Assembly (NCBI GenBank): GCA_051252075.1
Contig: JBPOFU010000035.1
Span: 1 to 27,902 of the forward strand
Direction of reading: 5' to 3'
Source of the DNA: Oceanococcus sp051252075
GTDB taxonomy: Bacteria; Pseudomonadota; Gammaproteobacteria; Nevskiales; Oceanococcaceae
DNA: 27,902 nt
The translations under genes and the position numbers were made by a program. The notes beneath the pieces are model-generated. The model was not told where the DNA came from, made no database searches, and saw nothing but the letters and a program-made list of their open reading frames with translations. Position 1 is the first letter of the stretch, and every line of letters begins with the position of its first letter. Shown here one piece after another: positions 1 to 7,990 of this stretch.

Positions 1-2
1 CG

Positions 3-155
3 CTACTGCTGACCTATGATCCCAAAACGCGTAATTTGATTGAATACCAAGGGCTATCGAATATCCGAGATGACGACGGCGAGCTATACAACGTACGCAT
101 TCGTTATCCAGCCCTGCTATCTACCAACAAGCATCCACCCAAGCCAGGCGCATAA
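3..155 (+). CDS. C-terminal fragment of an unrecognised protein
   Basis: An open frame enters from the left edge and ends at TAA (153-155), giving the last 50 residues of a protein that starts outside the window. The visible part is hydrophilic, with several acidic residues (a DDDGE run), a segment reading YNVRIRYP and a basic, proline-containing tail. There is no membrane segment or recognisable motif. I do not recognise the family. The composition suits a small soluble or periplasmic beta-rich domain, but that is inference. Its 3' end overlaps the 3' end of the convergent minus-strand membrane protein gene by 35 bp, so no intrinsic terminator fits between them. The coding frame is judged real from its amino-acid composition, not from a database match. 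Confidence 0.55.
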   Translation, partial: LLLTYDPKTRNLIEYQGLSNIRDDDGELYNVRIRYPALLSTNKHPPKPGA

Positions 156-531
156 ACAGCATGCTGCACACGGCCAGCTGGGCGGTATTGAGAATTTGCA
201 ATCCCGCTTGAATCTGCTTTTGCCGCAGTTGCTCGGCGCTGAAACTCAAACGCGCGCGCAGTTGCTGCCAAGCCAGCCAATAACTACCGCAGACCAAACT
301 GAGCAAGGCTCGCTGCAGCGCATCCGTGCACGGACTGGCGAACATTAAGACCAAAGCAGCGCCGCTCAAGGCAGCACAAAACAAGGTGTACACCGACAGC
401 ACATGTAAGGCATAACTGCGGGTAGACGGCAGCGCGAGCAAATGAAACAGCGCGGGTAACAAGACGATTGCGAACAGCAAGTTCACGCCGGACAACATAC
501 CGAGTAACAAACTCGCCAATGCGGTGCTCAT
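121..531 (-). CDS. Small integral membrane protein, about four helices
   Basis: The product has 136 residues when started at the ATG at 531. This start forms a TGATG overlap with the stop of the preceding nadM gene, so translation is probably coupled; the upstream in-frame TTG at 540 is less likely. The sequence is dominated by hydrophobic stretches at roughly residues 5-28, 40-65, 70-88 and 110-130, with a short basic/amphipathic segment (about 90-108) between the last two. This predicts an inner-membrane protein with about four helices. No catalytic motif or known family was recognised. It is the last gene of the DUF1820-MBL-purL-nadM operon. Its 3' end overlaps a convergent gene. Function unknown; the position suggests co-expression with NAD and purine genes but does not show a role. 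Confidence 0.7.
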   Translation of the reverse strand: MSTALASLLLGMLSGVNLLFAIVLLPALFHLLALPSTRSYALHVLSVYTLFCAALSGAALVLMFASPCTDALQRALLSLVCGSYWLAWQQLRARLSFSAEQLRQKQIQAGLQILNTAQLAVCSMLFMRLAWVDACW

Positions 532-1553
532 CAATACCAATTCAATGCGTGTTGCAAAATACAGTAGTGATCATCGAACAACATGTCGCGTCGAATATCC
601 GCAAAGGCCCACCACTGGGCGAGTGCTGCGTCGTCACCACCCTGCACTTGCGGTAAAGATGAACCCTGCAGTTGGTAGTGAAAGACATGAGTGATCACGC
701 GACCACGGTCGGAGCGTTCTGGTGCGTCATAAACCAGCGCACGCGGCTCACTGGCAGCCAAGGCCGTCACGTCCAAACCGGTTTCCTCCTGCAATTCGCG
801 TTGAGCTGCGGCCTGCAATCTCTCATCTTGATCTAGGAAGCCGCCCGGCAGCGCCCACAAGCCTTCGCCTGGAGCGCGCCCACGTTGAATCAACAAGACA
901 TGACCATTGCATTCCAGCAAGGCATCGGCAGTTACAAACACCGGTGGATACGGGCTGGCGGACCAGGATTTTCGCCAATGTTTTATGTGTTCGAACTCTA
1001 CGCATAGCCCAGTAAACTCGGCCTGGCCCAATAGATCACGCAAGGGCTCAACCCCACATTGCGGCAGACGATCTCGCCAATCATGCAAGACCTCGTCGCT
1101 GCCATTTGGCCCTGCCGCCAATAAGGCTTCGCGCAAGGGCGTGGCACTTAAATTCTGATAATTGGGCAATTCCTGATATTGCCACTGAGGAAACAAGGAC
1201 AAATAGTAAGAGCTGGAATCTTTGGTGTGGCCATACAATCGGGTTCCTGAGGCTTCTTGATGCGTTTCTACCGCTTGCCGCACCGCGCCCAACCAGACAT
1301 CTTCGTTATAGAACACATCGGGAACCGATTCGAACAACAAGCGCTCAGATGCAATATCCGGCAGGCTGGCACGAATTAAAGCCTCACGCTCGGCATCCGT
1401 CCACGGATTTTTTACGCTGCGTGCTTGTTGCCCAGAGCCCAAGATGATTAACAAGCGTTGACAATCCTGCAGCGCTTGTCGACATATCAACTCATGCCCA
1501 CGATGAAACGGTTGAAAACGCCCAATGACCAGGGCCAGCGGGGTTTGCTCCAT
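531..1553 (-). CDS. nadM: Bifunctional NMN adenylyltransferase / Nudix ADP-ribose pyrophosphatase
   Basis: A two-domain fusion of 340 residues. The N-terminal nucleotidyltransferase domain (about 1-175) carries GRFQPFHRGHE near residue 11, the GxFxPxHxGH signature, and an SATPLR motif near 136-141 matching the ISxTxxR phosphate-binding loop. The C-terminal Nudix domain (about 200-335) carries a complete Nudix box from about residue 238: G-x5-E-x7-RE-L-x-EE-x-G-L. Known relatives (the NadM-Nudix proteins of cyanobacteria and Francisella) make NAD from NMN and ATP and hydrolyse ADP-ribose, linking NAD synthesis with removal of its breakdown product. The ATG at 1553 overlaps the purL stop (TGATG); the preceding codon, TTG, is not needed. 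The downstream membrane protein gene overlaps in the same way. The fusion assignment is firm; exact substrates are inferred from the family. Confidence 0.93.
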   Translation of the reverse strand: MEQTPLALVIGRFQPFHRGHELICRQALQDCQRLLIILGSGQQARSVKNPWTDAEREALIRASLPDIASERLLFESVPDVFYNEDVWLGAVRQAVETHQEASGTRLYGHTKDSSSYYLSLFPQWQYQELPNYQNLSATPLREALLAAGPNGSDEVLHDWRDRLPQCGVEPLRDLLGQAEFTGLCVEFEHIKHWRKSWSASPYPPVFVTADALLECNGHVLLIQRGRAPGEGLWALPGGFLDQDERLQAAAQRELQEETGLDVTALAASEPRALVYDAPERSDRGRVITHVFHYQLQGSSLPQVQGGDDAALAQWWAFADIRRDMLFDDHYCILQHALNWY

Positions 1554-4500
1554 CAATCAACCCAGCGCCGCGCGTTTACAAACATGGACAACCACGGCGA
1601 TTCATAGCCCCAGTCGGCCGGACGCCAAGAGAAATTGGCCGCCCGGGTCAGCCGTTCTGGATGCGGCATCATGATGGTAACGCGACCGTCGGCGCTGCTC
1701 ACGCCAGTGATGCCCTGCACCGACCCATTCGGATTGTATGGGAAGCGTTCAGTCGCTTGTCCGCCGTGATCGACATAGCGCATAGCCACTTGTTGATTGC
1801 TTTGCAAAGCGGCGATTTGAGCGTCCGCTTGGGCAAACTGCGCCCGTCCTTCTCCGTGTGCTGCTGCAATCGGTATCCGTGATCCGGCCATAGGGCCCAT
1901 CATCACCGAATTGTTTTCGGGCACATCAACCAAGACCAAACGCGCTTCGAATTGTTCGGAACGATTGCGCTCGAAACTGGGCCAGTCTTGCGTACCAGGG
2001 ATCAACTCACGCAGTGCTGACATCATCTGACAGCCGTTACAAACGCCTAGGGCAAAACGACTGGTATCGGCGAAGAAGTTGGAGAATTCCTCACGCGCAC
2101 GTTCGTTGAGCAGGATGCTCCGCGCCCAGCCACGTCCGGCTCCCAGTACATCACCGTAAGAGAACCCGCCGCACGCAGCCAAGCCGACAAAGTCGGCCAA
2201 ATCCCGTTGCCCTGACAAGATATCGCTCATGTGCACATCAACGGGGTCGAATCCGGCACGCTCAAACATCCACGCCATTTCCACCTGACCGTTGACTCCC
2301 TGCTCGCGCAGGATGGCAACCGCAGGACGACGCTCGATAACGGCTGGGGCTTGTGGCTGTTGCGTGAGGTGAGCTGTCAAACCCGGATCATCAAGGTCAG
2401 TAATGGCCGCAAATTCCTCGGCAGCACAATCCGGCTCATCACGCAGGGCTTGCAAGCGATAACTGGTTTCCGCCCAGACTTGCTCAAGCTGGCGGCCGTC
2501 GGCTTGCCATACGACTTGGCCATCGGCATCACTAAGCTGCACGGTTTGATCGCTACGTGGCTGCGCGATAACCGTCGCGGCTAAACCGGCAGCACCAGCC
2601 TGGCCAAGAACGTGCGCGGCTTCCGCAGCAGGCACTTGTACCAACATGCCGACTTCTTCCGCGAACAGTCGATCAATAATGGCTGGCTCTAAGACTTTGA
2701 TGTCCAAACCACAGCGTCCGGCAAAAGCCATTTCCAGCAAGGCGCTGACCAAACCACCATCGCTGCGGTCATGGCAGGCCAGCACATGACCTTGCTGACG
2801 CAATGTTTGCACCAATTGGAACAGTGCGCGCAAAGCTGCCGCATCGTCCACATCTGGCGTTTCCCCAAGACCTTCGCCATAGGCTTGTGCCAATGCGGAG
2901 CCACCTAAGCGTCTATGGCCACCGGGCAGTTCGAGCAAGACGATGCGCGTATCTTGAGTTGTATCCAGCTGTGGCGTCGATACTTGCGATACATCGGTCA
3001 CTGGAGCGAATCCAGTAATAATTACCGATATTGGAGAGGTAATGCTGTGCTCTTGCTCCCCTTCCTGCCAACGCGTTTGCATGGACAGAGAGTCTTTACC
3101 CACCGGGATCGCGATGCCTAGGGCGGTGCAAAACTCCTTACCCACGGCTTCCACTGTGGCGAGCAAATCAGCCGACTGACGATCATCACCCGCCGCCGCC
3201 ATCCAGTTGGCAGAAAAGCGCACATCCGACAAATCAGCAATCGGCGCGGCGGCAATATTGGTGATCGCTTCCGCCACGGCCATGCGGCCAGACGCTGGCG
3301 CGTTGCTGATCGCAATTGGGGCACATTCGCCCATCGCCATGGCTTCGCCGACCGAACCTTCGTAGCCCGCAGCCGTAACCGCGACATCAGCAACTGGAAC
3401 TTGCCAGGGGCCGACCATTTGGTCACGGCAAGTCAGTCCACCAACGGTACGATCACCGATGGTGATAAGAAAGTTTTTACTCGCAACCGCGGGCACACGC
3501 AAAACCCGTTCAACCGCTTCGTTGATGTCCAAGCCTTGCGCCCAAGTCGCTGGCGCGTCATTGGCTGCGCGTGATTGCACACTGCGCTGCATCGCCGGTT
3601 GTTTACCCAGCAACACCTCCATGGGCAGGTCTACGACATCGACATCGCCAAGGTGTACGTGCAAACGACGTTCTGCAGTGCCAGTGCCAATAATGGCGTA
3701 AGGGCAACGCTCACGCGCACACAACGCTTCAAATTCAGTACGGGATTCTGGCGCAATCGCAATGACATAACGTTCTTGAGATTCGTTGCACCAAATTTCC
3801 ATAGGTGACAGCCCTTCATCCGCGATGAGCACCGCGGACAAATCAATATCACCGCCCAAATCGTTGTCGTCCAGAATTTCAGGCACCGCATTCGACAGAC
3901 CACCGGCCCCAACATCGTGTATCGACAGCATGGGGTTGGCATCACCGCGCTGCCAGCAGGCATCAATGACCTCTTGGCAACGGCGTTCTAATTCTGGGTT
4001 GGCGCGTTGCACCGAAGCGAAATCCAAAGCTTCACTGCTGGCACCAGCATGCATTGAAGACGCGGTGCTTCCGCCCAAACCAATCAACATGCCCGGACCG
4101 CCAAGTACCACCACCAAACTACCGGGAGGCACCCGCAGTTTCTGCGCGTGCTGTGGCCGCACATTGCCCAAGCCACCGGCAATCATGATGGGTTTGGCAT
4201 AACCCCAGCGCTGGCCATCCAACTGCGTGTCCAAGGTGCGGAAAAAACCGGTCAGATTGGGGCGACCAAATTCATTGTTGTAGCGTGCCGCACCGATAGG
4301 CGCATCCAGCATAATCTGCAAAGGACTGGCAAGACGTTTTGGAATCGGCTCGCCGGCTTCCCAGGCTTGCTGGAAATCAGGGATTTGCAGATCGCCGACA
4401 GAAAACCCACTCAAGCCCGCTTTTGGTTTTCCGCCTCGGCCGGTGGCCGCTTCATCGCGAATTTCGCCGCCAGAACCCGTTGCCGCACCGGGATCTGGTG

Positions 4501-5389
4501 CAATCGCAGTCGGGTGATTGTGGGTTTCTACTTTGATTGCGATAGCCGCAGCTTCGTCCAAGCGCGTGTAATGACCTTGCCCATCGGGCATGAATCGCGT
4601 GGTCGGCTTGGCATCCAAGATCGCTGCATTGTCTTTGTAAGCCGACAACACCCCTTGCGGGGTTTGCGCATAAGTCATGCGGATCATGTCGAACAGGCTG
4701 TGTTCGAAGGCCACACCATCGCGGGTCCACTGCGCATTGAAAATCTTGTGCCGGCAATGCTCGGAATTGATCTGCGCGAACATCATCAATTCGGCATCGC
4801 TGGGATTGCGTTCAACTCCGGCATAAAAATGTGCCAAATGGCCCATTTCTTCGTCACTGAGCGCCAAACCGAGTTCCACATTGCTGCGTGCCAGAGCCGC
4901 CAGGGCGTCGCTACCCAAGTCAATTGTGACCAGAGGTGCTGGACTGCGATCACCAAAGCAGTGGGCCAATTCGGACACCTTTGCCAAGACCGTTTCCGTC
5001 AAAGGATCATGCAGATCACGCAATACCGCCTCTCGGGTGGCTGTACTGGCTTGCGCCCAACCACGAATGAGCAAGCGACGGCCTTGTTCTATGCGCGCCA
5101 GCGCAGTCAACCCACACACGCTGGCGATATCGGTGGCCTTACTCGACCACGGCGACACCGTGCCCAATCGCGGCGCTATGAGCAGTTGATCGGCCTCGTC
5201 CTTAAGTGGTTGATCGGTTTCGATCAACTGCGCCAAACGCGATTCATCACGCGCTTCGCCACGCCACTGCGCCAAGTAAATCCATTCGCTGCGCAGCAGC
5301 TGCAATCCCTGCTCTTGTAGCTTGCGGTTTAACGCCTGCAGACGGAAATCGGACAGCGCTCCCGCGCCCAGGTAATAGGTGATGTTCAA
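1553..5389 (-). CDS. purL: Phosphoribosylformylglycinamidine synthase, single-chain large form
   Basis: Step four of de novo purine synthesis: FGAR + ATP + glutamine to FGAM, in the cytosol. At 1278 residues it has the size of the gammaproteobacterial single-chain enzyme (about 1290-1300). Order: PurS-like N-terminal domain and linker (1 to about 215), tandem AIRS-type synthetase halves (with EIRDEAATGRGG and SMHAGASSEALDFASVQ motifs), then a class I glutamine amidotransferase domain from about residue 1020. The nucleophile is C1117 in GVCNGCQ, with H1243 and E1245 in PHPE. The start is TTG at 5389, with a GGA-type ribosome site about 8 nt upstream; it aligns with the family N-terminus and no better ATG exists. 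It begins 1 bp after the hydrolase gene stop and overlaps nadM. The TTG start may lower translation. Confidence 0.97.
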   Translation of the reverse strand: MNITYYLGAGALSDFRLQALNRKLQEQGLQLLRSEWIYLAQWRGEARDESRLAQLIETDQPLKDEADQLLIAPRLGTVSPWSSKATDIASVCGLTALARIEQGRRLLIRGWAQASTATREAVLRDLHDPLTETVLAKVSELAHCFGDRSPAPLVTIDLGSDALAALARSNVELGLALSDEEMGHLAHFYAGVERNPSDAELMMFAQINSEHCRHKIFNAQWTRDGVAFEHSLFDMIRMTYAQTPQGVLSAYKDNAAILDAKPTTRFMPDGQGHYTRLDEAAAIAIKVETHNHPTAIAPDPGAATGSGGEIRDEAATGRGGKPKAGLSGFSVGDLQIPDFQQAWEAGEPIPKRLASPLQIMLDAPIGAARYNNEFGRPNLTGFFRTLDTQLDGQRWGYAKPIMIAGGLGNVRPQHAQKLRVPPGSLVVVLGGPGMLIGLGGSTASSMHAGASSEALDFASVQRANPELERRCQEVIDACWQRGDANPMLSIHDVGAGGLSNAVPEILDDNDLGGDIDLSAVLIADEGLSPMEIWCNESQERYVIAIAPESRTEFEALCARERCPYAIIGTGTAERRLHVHLGDVDVVDLPMEVLLGKQPAMQRSVQSRAANDAPATWAQGLDINEAVERVLRVPAVASKNFLITIGDRTVGGLTCRDQMVGPWQVPVADVAVTAAGYEGSVGEAMAMGECAPIAISNAPASGRMAVAEAITNIAAAPIADLSDVRFSANWMAAAGDDRQSADLLATVEAVGKEFCTALGIAIPVGKDSLSMQTRWQEGEQEHSITSPISVIITGFAPVTDVSQVSTPQLDTTQDTRIVLLELPGGHRRLGGSALAQAYGEGLGETPDVDDAAALRALFQLVQTLRQQGHVLACHDRSDGGLVSALLEMAFAGRCGLDIKVLEPAIIDRLFAEEVGMLVQVPAAEAAHVLGQAGAAGLAATVIAQPRSDQTVQLSDADGQVVWQADGRQLEQVWAETSYRLQALRDEPDCAAEEFAAITDLDDPGLTAHLTQQPQAPAVIERRPAVAILREQGVNGQVEMAWMFERAGFDPVDVHMSDILSGQRDLADFVGLAACGGFSYGDVLGAGRGWARSILLNERAREEFSNFFADTSRFALGVCNGCQMMSALRELIPGTQDWPSFERNRSEQFEARLVLVDVPENNSVMMGPMAGSRIPIAAAHGEGRAQFAQADAQIAALQSNQQVAMRYVDHGGQATERFPYNPNGSVQGITGVSSADGRVTIMMPHPERLTRAANFSWRPADWGYESPWLSMFVNARRWVD

Positions 5390-5390
5390 T

Positions 5391-6155
5391 TCAAAGTTCC
5401 AGTTGTCGCCAGCTCAGCCCTTCATCTTGATGGGCAATGGCTAGCCAATCAGGATTTTCGCCCAGCACATCGACCAGGGCTTGGGTCGCGCGTATCGGGC
5501 AGTTGTTTTTTTCACTGATATGAGTCACCGCCAAGTGCTGCAAGCGGGACCTATCCAGTTGATTCAATAAAGCAGCCGATTGATGGTTGCTCAAATGTCC
5601 AAGCCGCGAGGCCACGCGTTGTTTCAGCGAAGCAGGGTACGGCCCGTTTTCCAATAATTCAGGGCAGTGATTGCACTCTAGCAACAAGGCATCACAGCCG
5701 GACAATATCTCTTGCATGTGCGGGGTCACCGCACCGGCATCAGACAATATGCCGATACGAAAAGTTTGATGCGAAATCACAAATTGCACCGGCTCGCGAG
5801 CATCATGCGGCACCGGATACGGCTGTATTTGCAAGTCGCCCACGTCAAAGCTTTGATGTGGCGAAAACAAATGCAAATTGTCCAAGTCTTCTAACTTTGC
5901 TGCCGCGGCTGTGCCATGCGTTGCATACACCGGAATACCATTCGGCCGAGTAAAACGTGCCACTCCAGACACATGATCGCTGTGTTCATGGGTCACCAAA
6001 ACAGCGTCAATATCACTGGCCTGCAAACCAATACGAGCAAGACGTGCTTCTGTTTCTTTACGCGAAAACCCGCAATCCACCATCACCCGCGACTTGGCGC
6101 CACAAATGACACTGGCGTTTCCTTTGCTGCCGCTACCCAGAATTGCGAATTGCAC
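5391..6155 (-). CDS. Metallo-beta-lactamase-fold hydrolase, YycJ/WalJ-like
   Basis: The product has 254 residues. The N-terminus GSGSKGNASVI and the metal-binding motif HEHSDH (residues 56-61) are typical of the YycJ/WalJ branch of the metallo-beta-lactamase superfamily. Further ligand candidates are H117 (VPHD), the aspartate in SDAGAV and the histidine in LGHLSNHQ. Members are proposed di-metal phosphodiesterases or nucleases; a double-strand DNA exonuclease activity has been reported for some YycJ proteins, but the role in gammaproteobacteria is not settled. The start is GTG (6155), with GGTAG about 5 nt upstream. It lies 11 bp after the DUF1820 gene and 1 bp before purL, so it is surely co-transcribed with them. 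Cytosolic; no signal peptide. Confidence 0.85.
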   Translation of the reverse strand: MQFAILGSGSKGNASVICGAKSRVMVDCGFSRKETEARLARIGLQASDIDAVLVTHEHSDHVSGVARFTRPNGIPVYATHGTAAAAKLEDLDNLHLFSPHQSFDVGDLQIQPYPVPHDAREPVQFVISHQTFRIGILSDAGAVTPHMQEILSGCDALLLECNHCPELLENGPYPASLKQRVASRLGHLSNHQSAALLNQLDRSRLQHLAVTHISEKNNCPIRATQALVDVLGENPDWLAIAHQDEGLSWRQLEL

Positions 6156-6166
6156 GATTGCTACCG

Positions 6167-6493
6167 TTAGCCTTCAGTGCTTGGGGTGTAAATGGGAAAA
6201 GGTGTGACTTTACTACCACCCTCTATTTTGCTGATTTTGACCTTGCCCTGTTTATTGACCACATCAATGCGGACAACAACGTGCAAGGGCACAAAAAAAC
6301 TCTCTACATCTTTGAATTGTTCCTGCAGTTTCTCTTCCGCAGGGTCGACGACGACGCTGCTGCGCTCGCCAAAGACCAATTCGCCGATTTCAACAAACCC
6401 GAAAAGCCCACTTTGCGAGACCTGCTTGGCAAAGATTTCTATGACCTCACCTTGGGCCTGATAGACCACTCGATACAAACGCTGTTTACTCAT
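6167..6493 (-). CDS. DUF1820 family protein
   Basis: A 108-residue soluble protein. The phrase FGERSSVVVDPAEEKLQ (about residues 43-59), preceded by SQSGLFGFVEIGELVFG, and the later FVPLHVVVRIDVVNKQGKVKI are characteristic of DUF1820, a small conserved gammaproteobacterial family without an assigned function. The start chosen is ATG at 6493; the codon before it is TTG. No Shine-Dalgarno sequence is seen, and a perfect TATAAT lies only 6 nt upstream of the ATG, which raises the possibility of a leaderless or near-leaderless transcript. It is the first gene of the operon leading into the MBL-fold hydrolase and purL. The C-terminus ends in a short proline/threonine tail. Confidence 0.85.
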   Translation of the reverse strand: MSKQRLYRVVYQAQGEVIEIFAKQVSQSGLFGFVEIGELVFGERSSVVVDPAEEKLQEQFKDVESFFVPLHVVVRIDVVNKQGKVKISKIEGGSKVTPFPIYTPSTEG

Positions 6494-6499
6494 CAAAGC

Positions 6500-6505
6500 A
6501 TTATA
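6500..6505 (-). promoter_or_regulatory. Candidate -10 box (TATAAT) for the DUF1820-purL operon
   Basis: A perfect TATAAT hexamer on the minus strand ends 6 nt before the ATG of the DUF1820 gene. Transcription from it would start at or next to the ATG. No TTGACA-like hexamer lies 16-18 bp upstream (the 17-bp position reads ACCAGC). The upstream stretch instead contains a 12-bp palindrome. Good -10, no -35: promoter status is tentative. Confidence 0.4.
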
Positions 6506-6511
6506 CGTTTT

Positions 6512-6523
6512 CGCGCTAGCGCG
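6512..6523. repeat. 12-bp perfect palindrome CGCGCTAGCGCG
   Basis: CGCGCTAGCGCG is a perfect self-complementary dodecamer 6 bp upstream of the TATAAT of the DUF1820 operon, overlapping the spacer and -35 region. It has the position of an operator. No other copy was noticed in the window, and no regulator can be assigned. Confidence 0.35.
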
Positions 6524-6535
6524 CTGGTGCTCAGC

Positions 6536-6558
6536 GCCGTTTAATTTCTATTAACGGC
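6536..6558. repeat. Imperfect inverted repeat between bioA and the DUF1820 gene
   Basis: GCCGTTTAAT-TTCT-ATTAACGGC forms a 9-bp stem with one bulged T and a 4-nt loop. It lies about 40 bp downstream of the bioA stop (minus strand). No U-tract follows in either direction, so it is not a convincing intrinsic terminator. It may be a weak terminator or an mRNA 3'-end hairpin for bioA. Confidence 0.3.
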
Positions 6559-6597
6559 ACAAAAGTCACATTGCGTTCGGCAATTGCGGTGCTACAG

Positions 6598-7938
6598 CTA
6601 CTCTGCAGTGGCGAAATCAATACCCTCGCGAGTGATCTTCGCGAGCCAATCAATCTGTTCCGGAGTAATGACATACGGCGGCATCCAATACACCACATTC
6701 CCCAACGGCCGTAACAATGCCCCTTGACTCATACCGTGCTGATAAACCTTGAGACCACGGCGCTCTTTCCAGTCATACGCTTCACGCGTTTTCCGGTTAC
6801 GCACCATTTCTATGGCCAAAATCATGCCGCTTTGCCGTATATCGGCGACATGCGGATGATCTTGCAAAGCTGCAACCGATTGCGCCATGTGCTGCGCCAA
6901 CACGCGATTCTCAGCCATCACATCCGTGCGTTCGAACAAATCCAAGGTGGCATTGGCCACCGCACAGGCCAGGGGGTTGCCGGTGTAAGAATGCGAATGC
7001 AAAAATGCTTTCAGGGTGTGATATTCATCGTAAAACGCGTCGTAGACCTCGTTATCCGTAAGCACTACAGCCATCGGCAACCAGCCGCCAGTCAAACCTT
7101 TGGACAAGCACATAAAGTCGGGGCGGATGTTGGCTTGCTCACACGCAAACATGGTTCCGGTGCGACCAAAGCCCACGGCAATTTCATCGGCAATGAGATG
7201 GACATCGAATTCGTCGCACAAGGCACGCAAACCTGTGAGATAACTGGGATCGTACATACGCATACTGCCGGCGCACTGGACCAAGGGTTCGACTATCACC
7301 GCACACACTTCTCCAGCATGGCGCTGAAAAATGTCACGCATGTCTTGTAGCTTGCGTTGCGCCAACTGCTGCGGGCTTTCACCCTCTTCACGCTCATAGT
7401 TATCTGGCCCAGGAGCACAAATCGCATCCAGCAACAGCGGTTGATAGGTTTCTTTGTAGAGCGCGACATCGCCAACGCTTAATGCACCCAGCGTTTCACC
7501 ATGATAGGCATTACTCAAATGCACAAAGCGGGTGCGCTGCTGACCTTTGTTACGCCAATAATGAAAACTCATTTTTAGCGCGACTTCGACCGCAGCAGAA
7601 CCGTTATCGGCGAAGAATATTTTGTCGAATCCAGGGGGCGCCAGATCAATTAGGCGCTCGGCCAAACGCACCGCAGGCTCATGCGTGTGCCCGGCGAAAA
7701 TAACGTGCTCCAACTTTTGCGCTTGTGCGCTAATCGCCTCGACGATATGCGGATGGGAGTGTCCAAAAATATTCACCCACCAGGAACTGATGACGTCGAG
7801 ATAACGCTTGCCCTGGGTATCGTAAAGCCACATGCCTTCTCCGCGATCAACTTCGATCATGGGTAGGGTTTCGTGATCTTTCATTTGGCTGCAGGGGTGC
7901 CAAATGTGGGCCAAATCTCGCTCCGCCAGACTGGGCAT
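6598..7938 (-). CDS. bioA: Adenosylmethionine-8-amino-7-oxononanoate aminotransferase
   Basis: A class III PLP aminotransferase of 446 residues. In biotin synthesis BioA converts KAPA to DAPA using S-adenosylmethionine as amino donor. Visible hallmarks: HIWHPCSQMK at 11-20, SSWW at 51-54 (the substrate-binding Trp region), AYHGET at 144-149, the PLP-ring aspartate in ADEIAVGFGRTG (D251), and the Schiff-base lysine K280 in LSKGLTGG. The SSWW and WHP motifs separate BioA from the related ornithine and GABA aminotransferases. The ATG at 7938 has an excellent ribosome site, AAGGAG, 5 nt upstream. The gene stands alone: no bioB, F, C or D is in the window. It lies 52 bp downstream of cheA on the same strand, so read-through from the chemotaxis operon is possible. 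Confidence 0.93.
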   Translation of the reverse strand: MPSLAERDLAHIWHPCSQMKDHETLPMIEVDRGEGMWLYDTQGKRYLDVISSWWVNIFGHSHPHIVEAISAQAQKLEHVIFAGHTHEPAVRLAERLIDLAPPGFDKIFFADNGSAAVEVALKMSFHYWRNKGQQRTRFVHLSNAYHGETLGALSVGDVALYKETYQPLLLDAICAPGPDNYEREEGESPQQLAQRKLQDMRDIFQRHAGEVCAVIVEPLVQCAGSMRMYDPSYLTGLRALCDEFDVHLIADEIAVGFGRTGTMFACEQANIRPDFMCLSKGLTGGWLPMAVVLTDNEVYDAFYDEYHTLKAFLHSHSYTGNPLACAVANATLDLFERTDVMAENRVLAQHMAQSVAALQDHPHVADIRQSGMILAIEMVRNRKTREAYDWKERRGLKVYQHGMSQGALLRPLGNVVYWMPPYVITPEQIDWLAKITREGIDFATAE

Positions 7939-7990
7939 GCTTACTCCTTGCTTAAAAACTTTGGTGCCGCCATGAAGGCGACTGCAAGGA

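Noticed and set aside
4148..5320. A 390-codon + strand open frame antisense to purL
   Set aside because: It lies wholly inside purL, whose protein is fully family-like. The antisense product has low-complexity, Arg/Gln/His-rich shadow composition and no motif.
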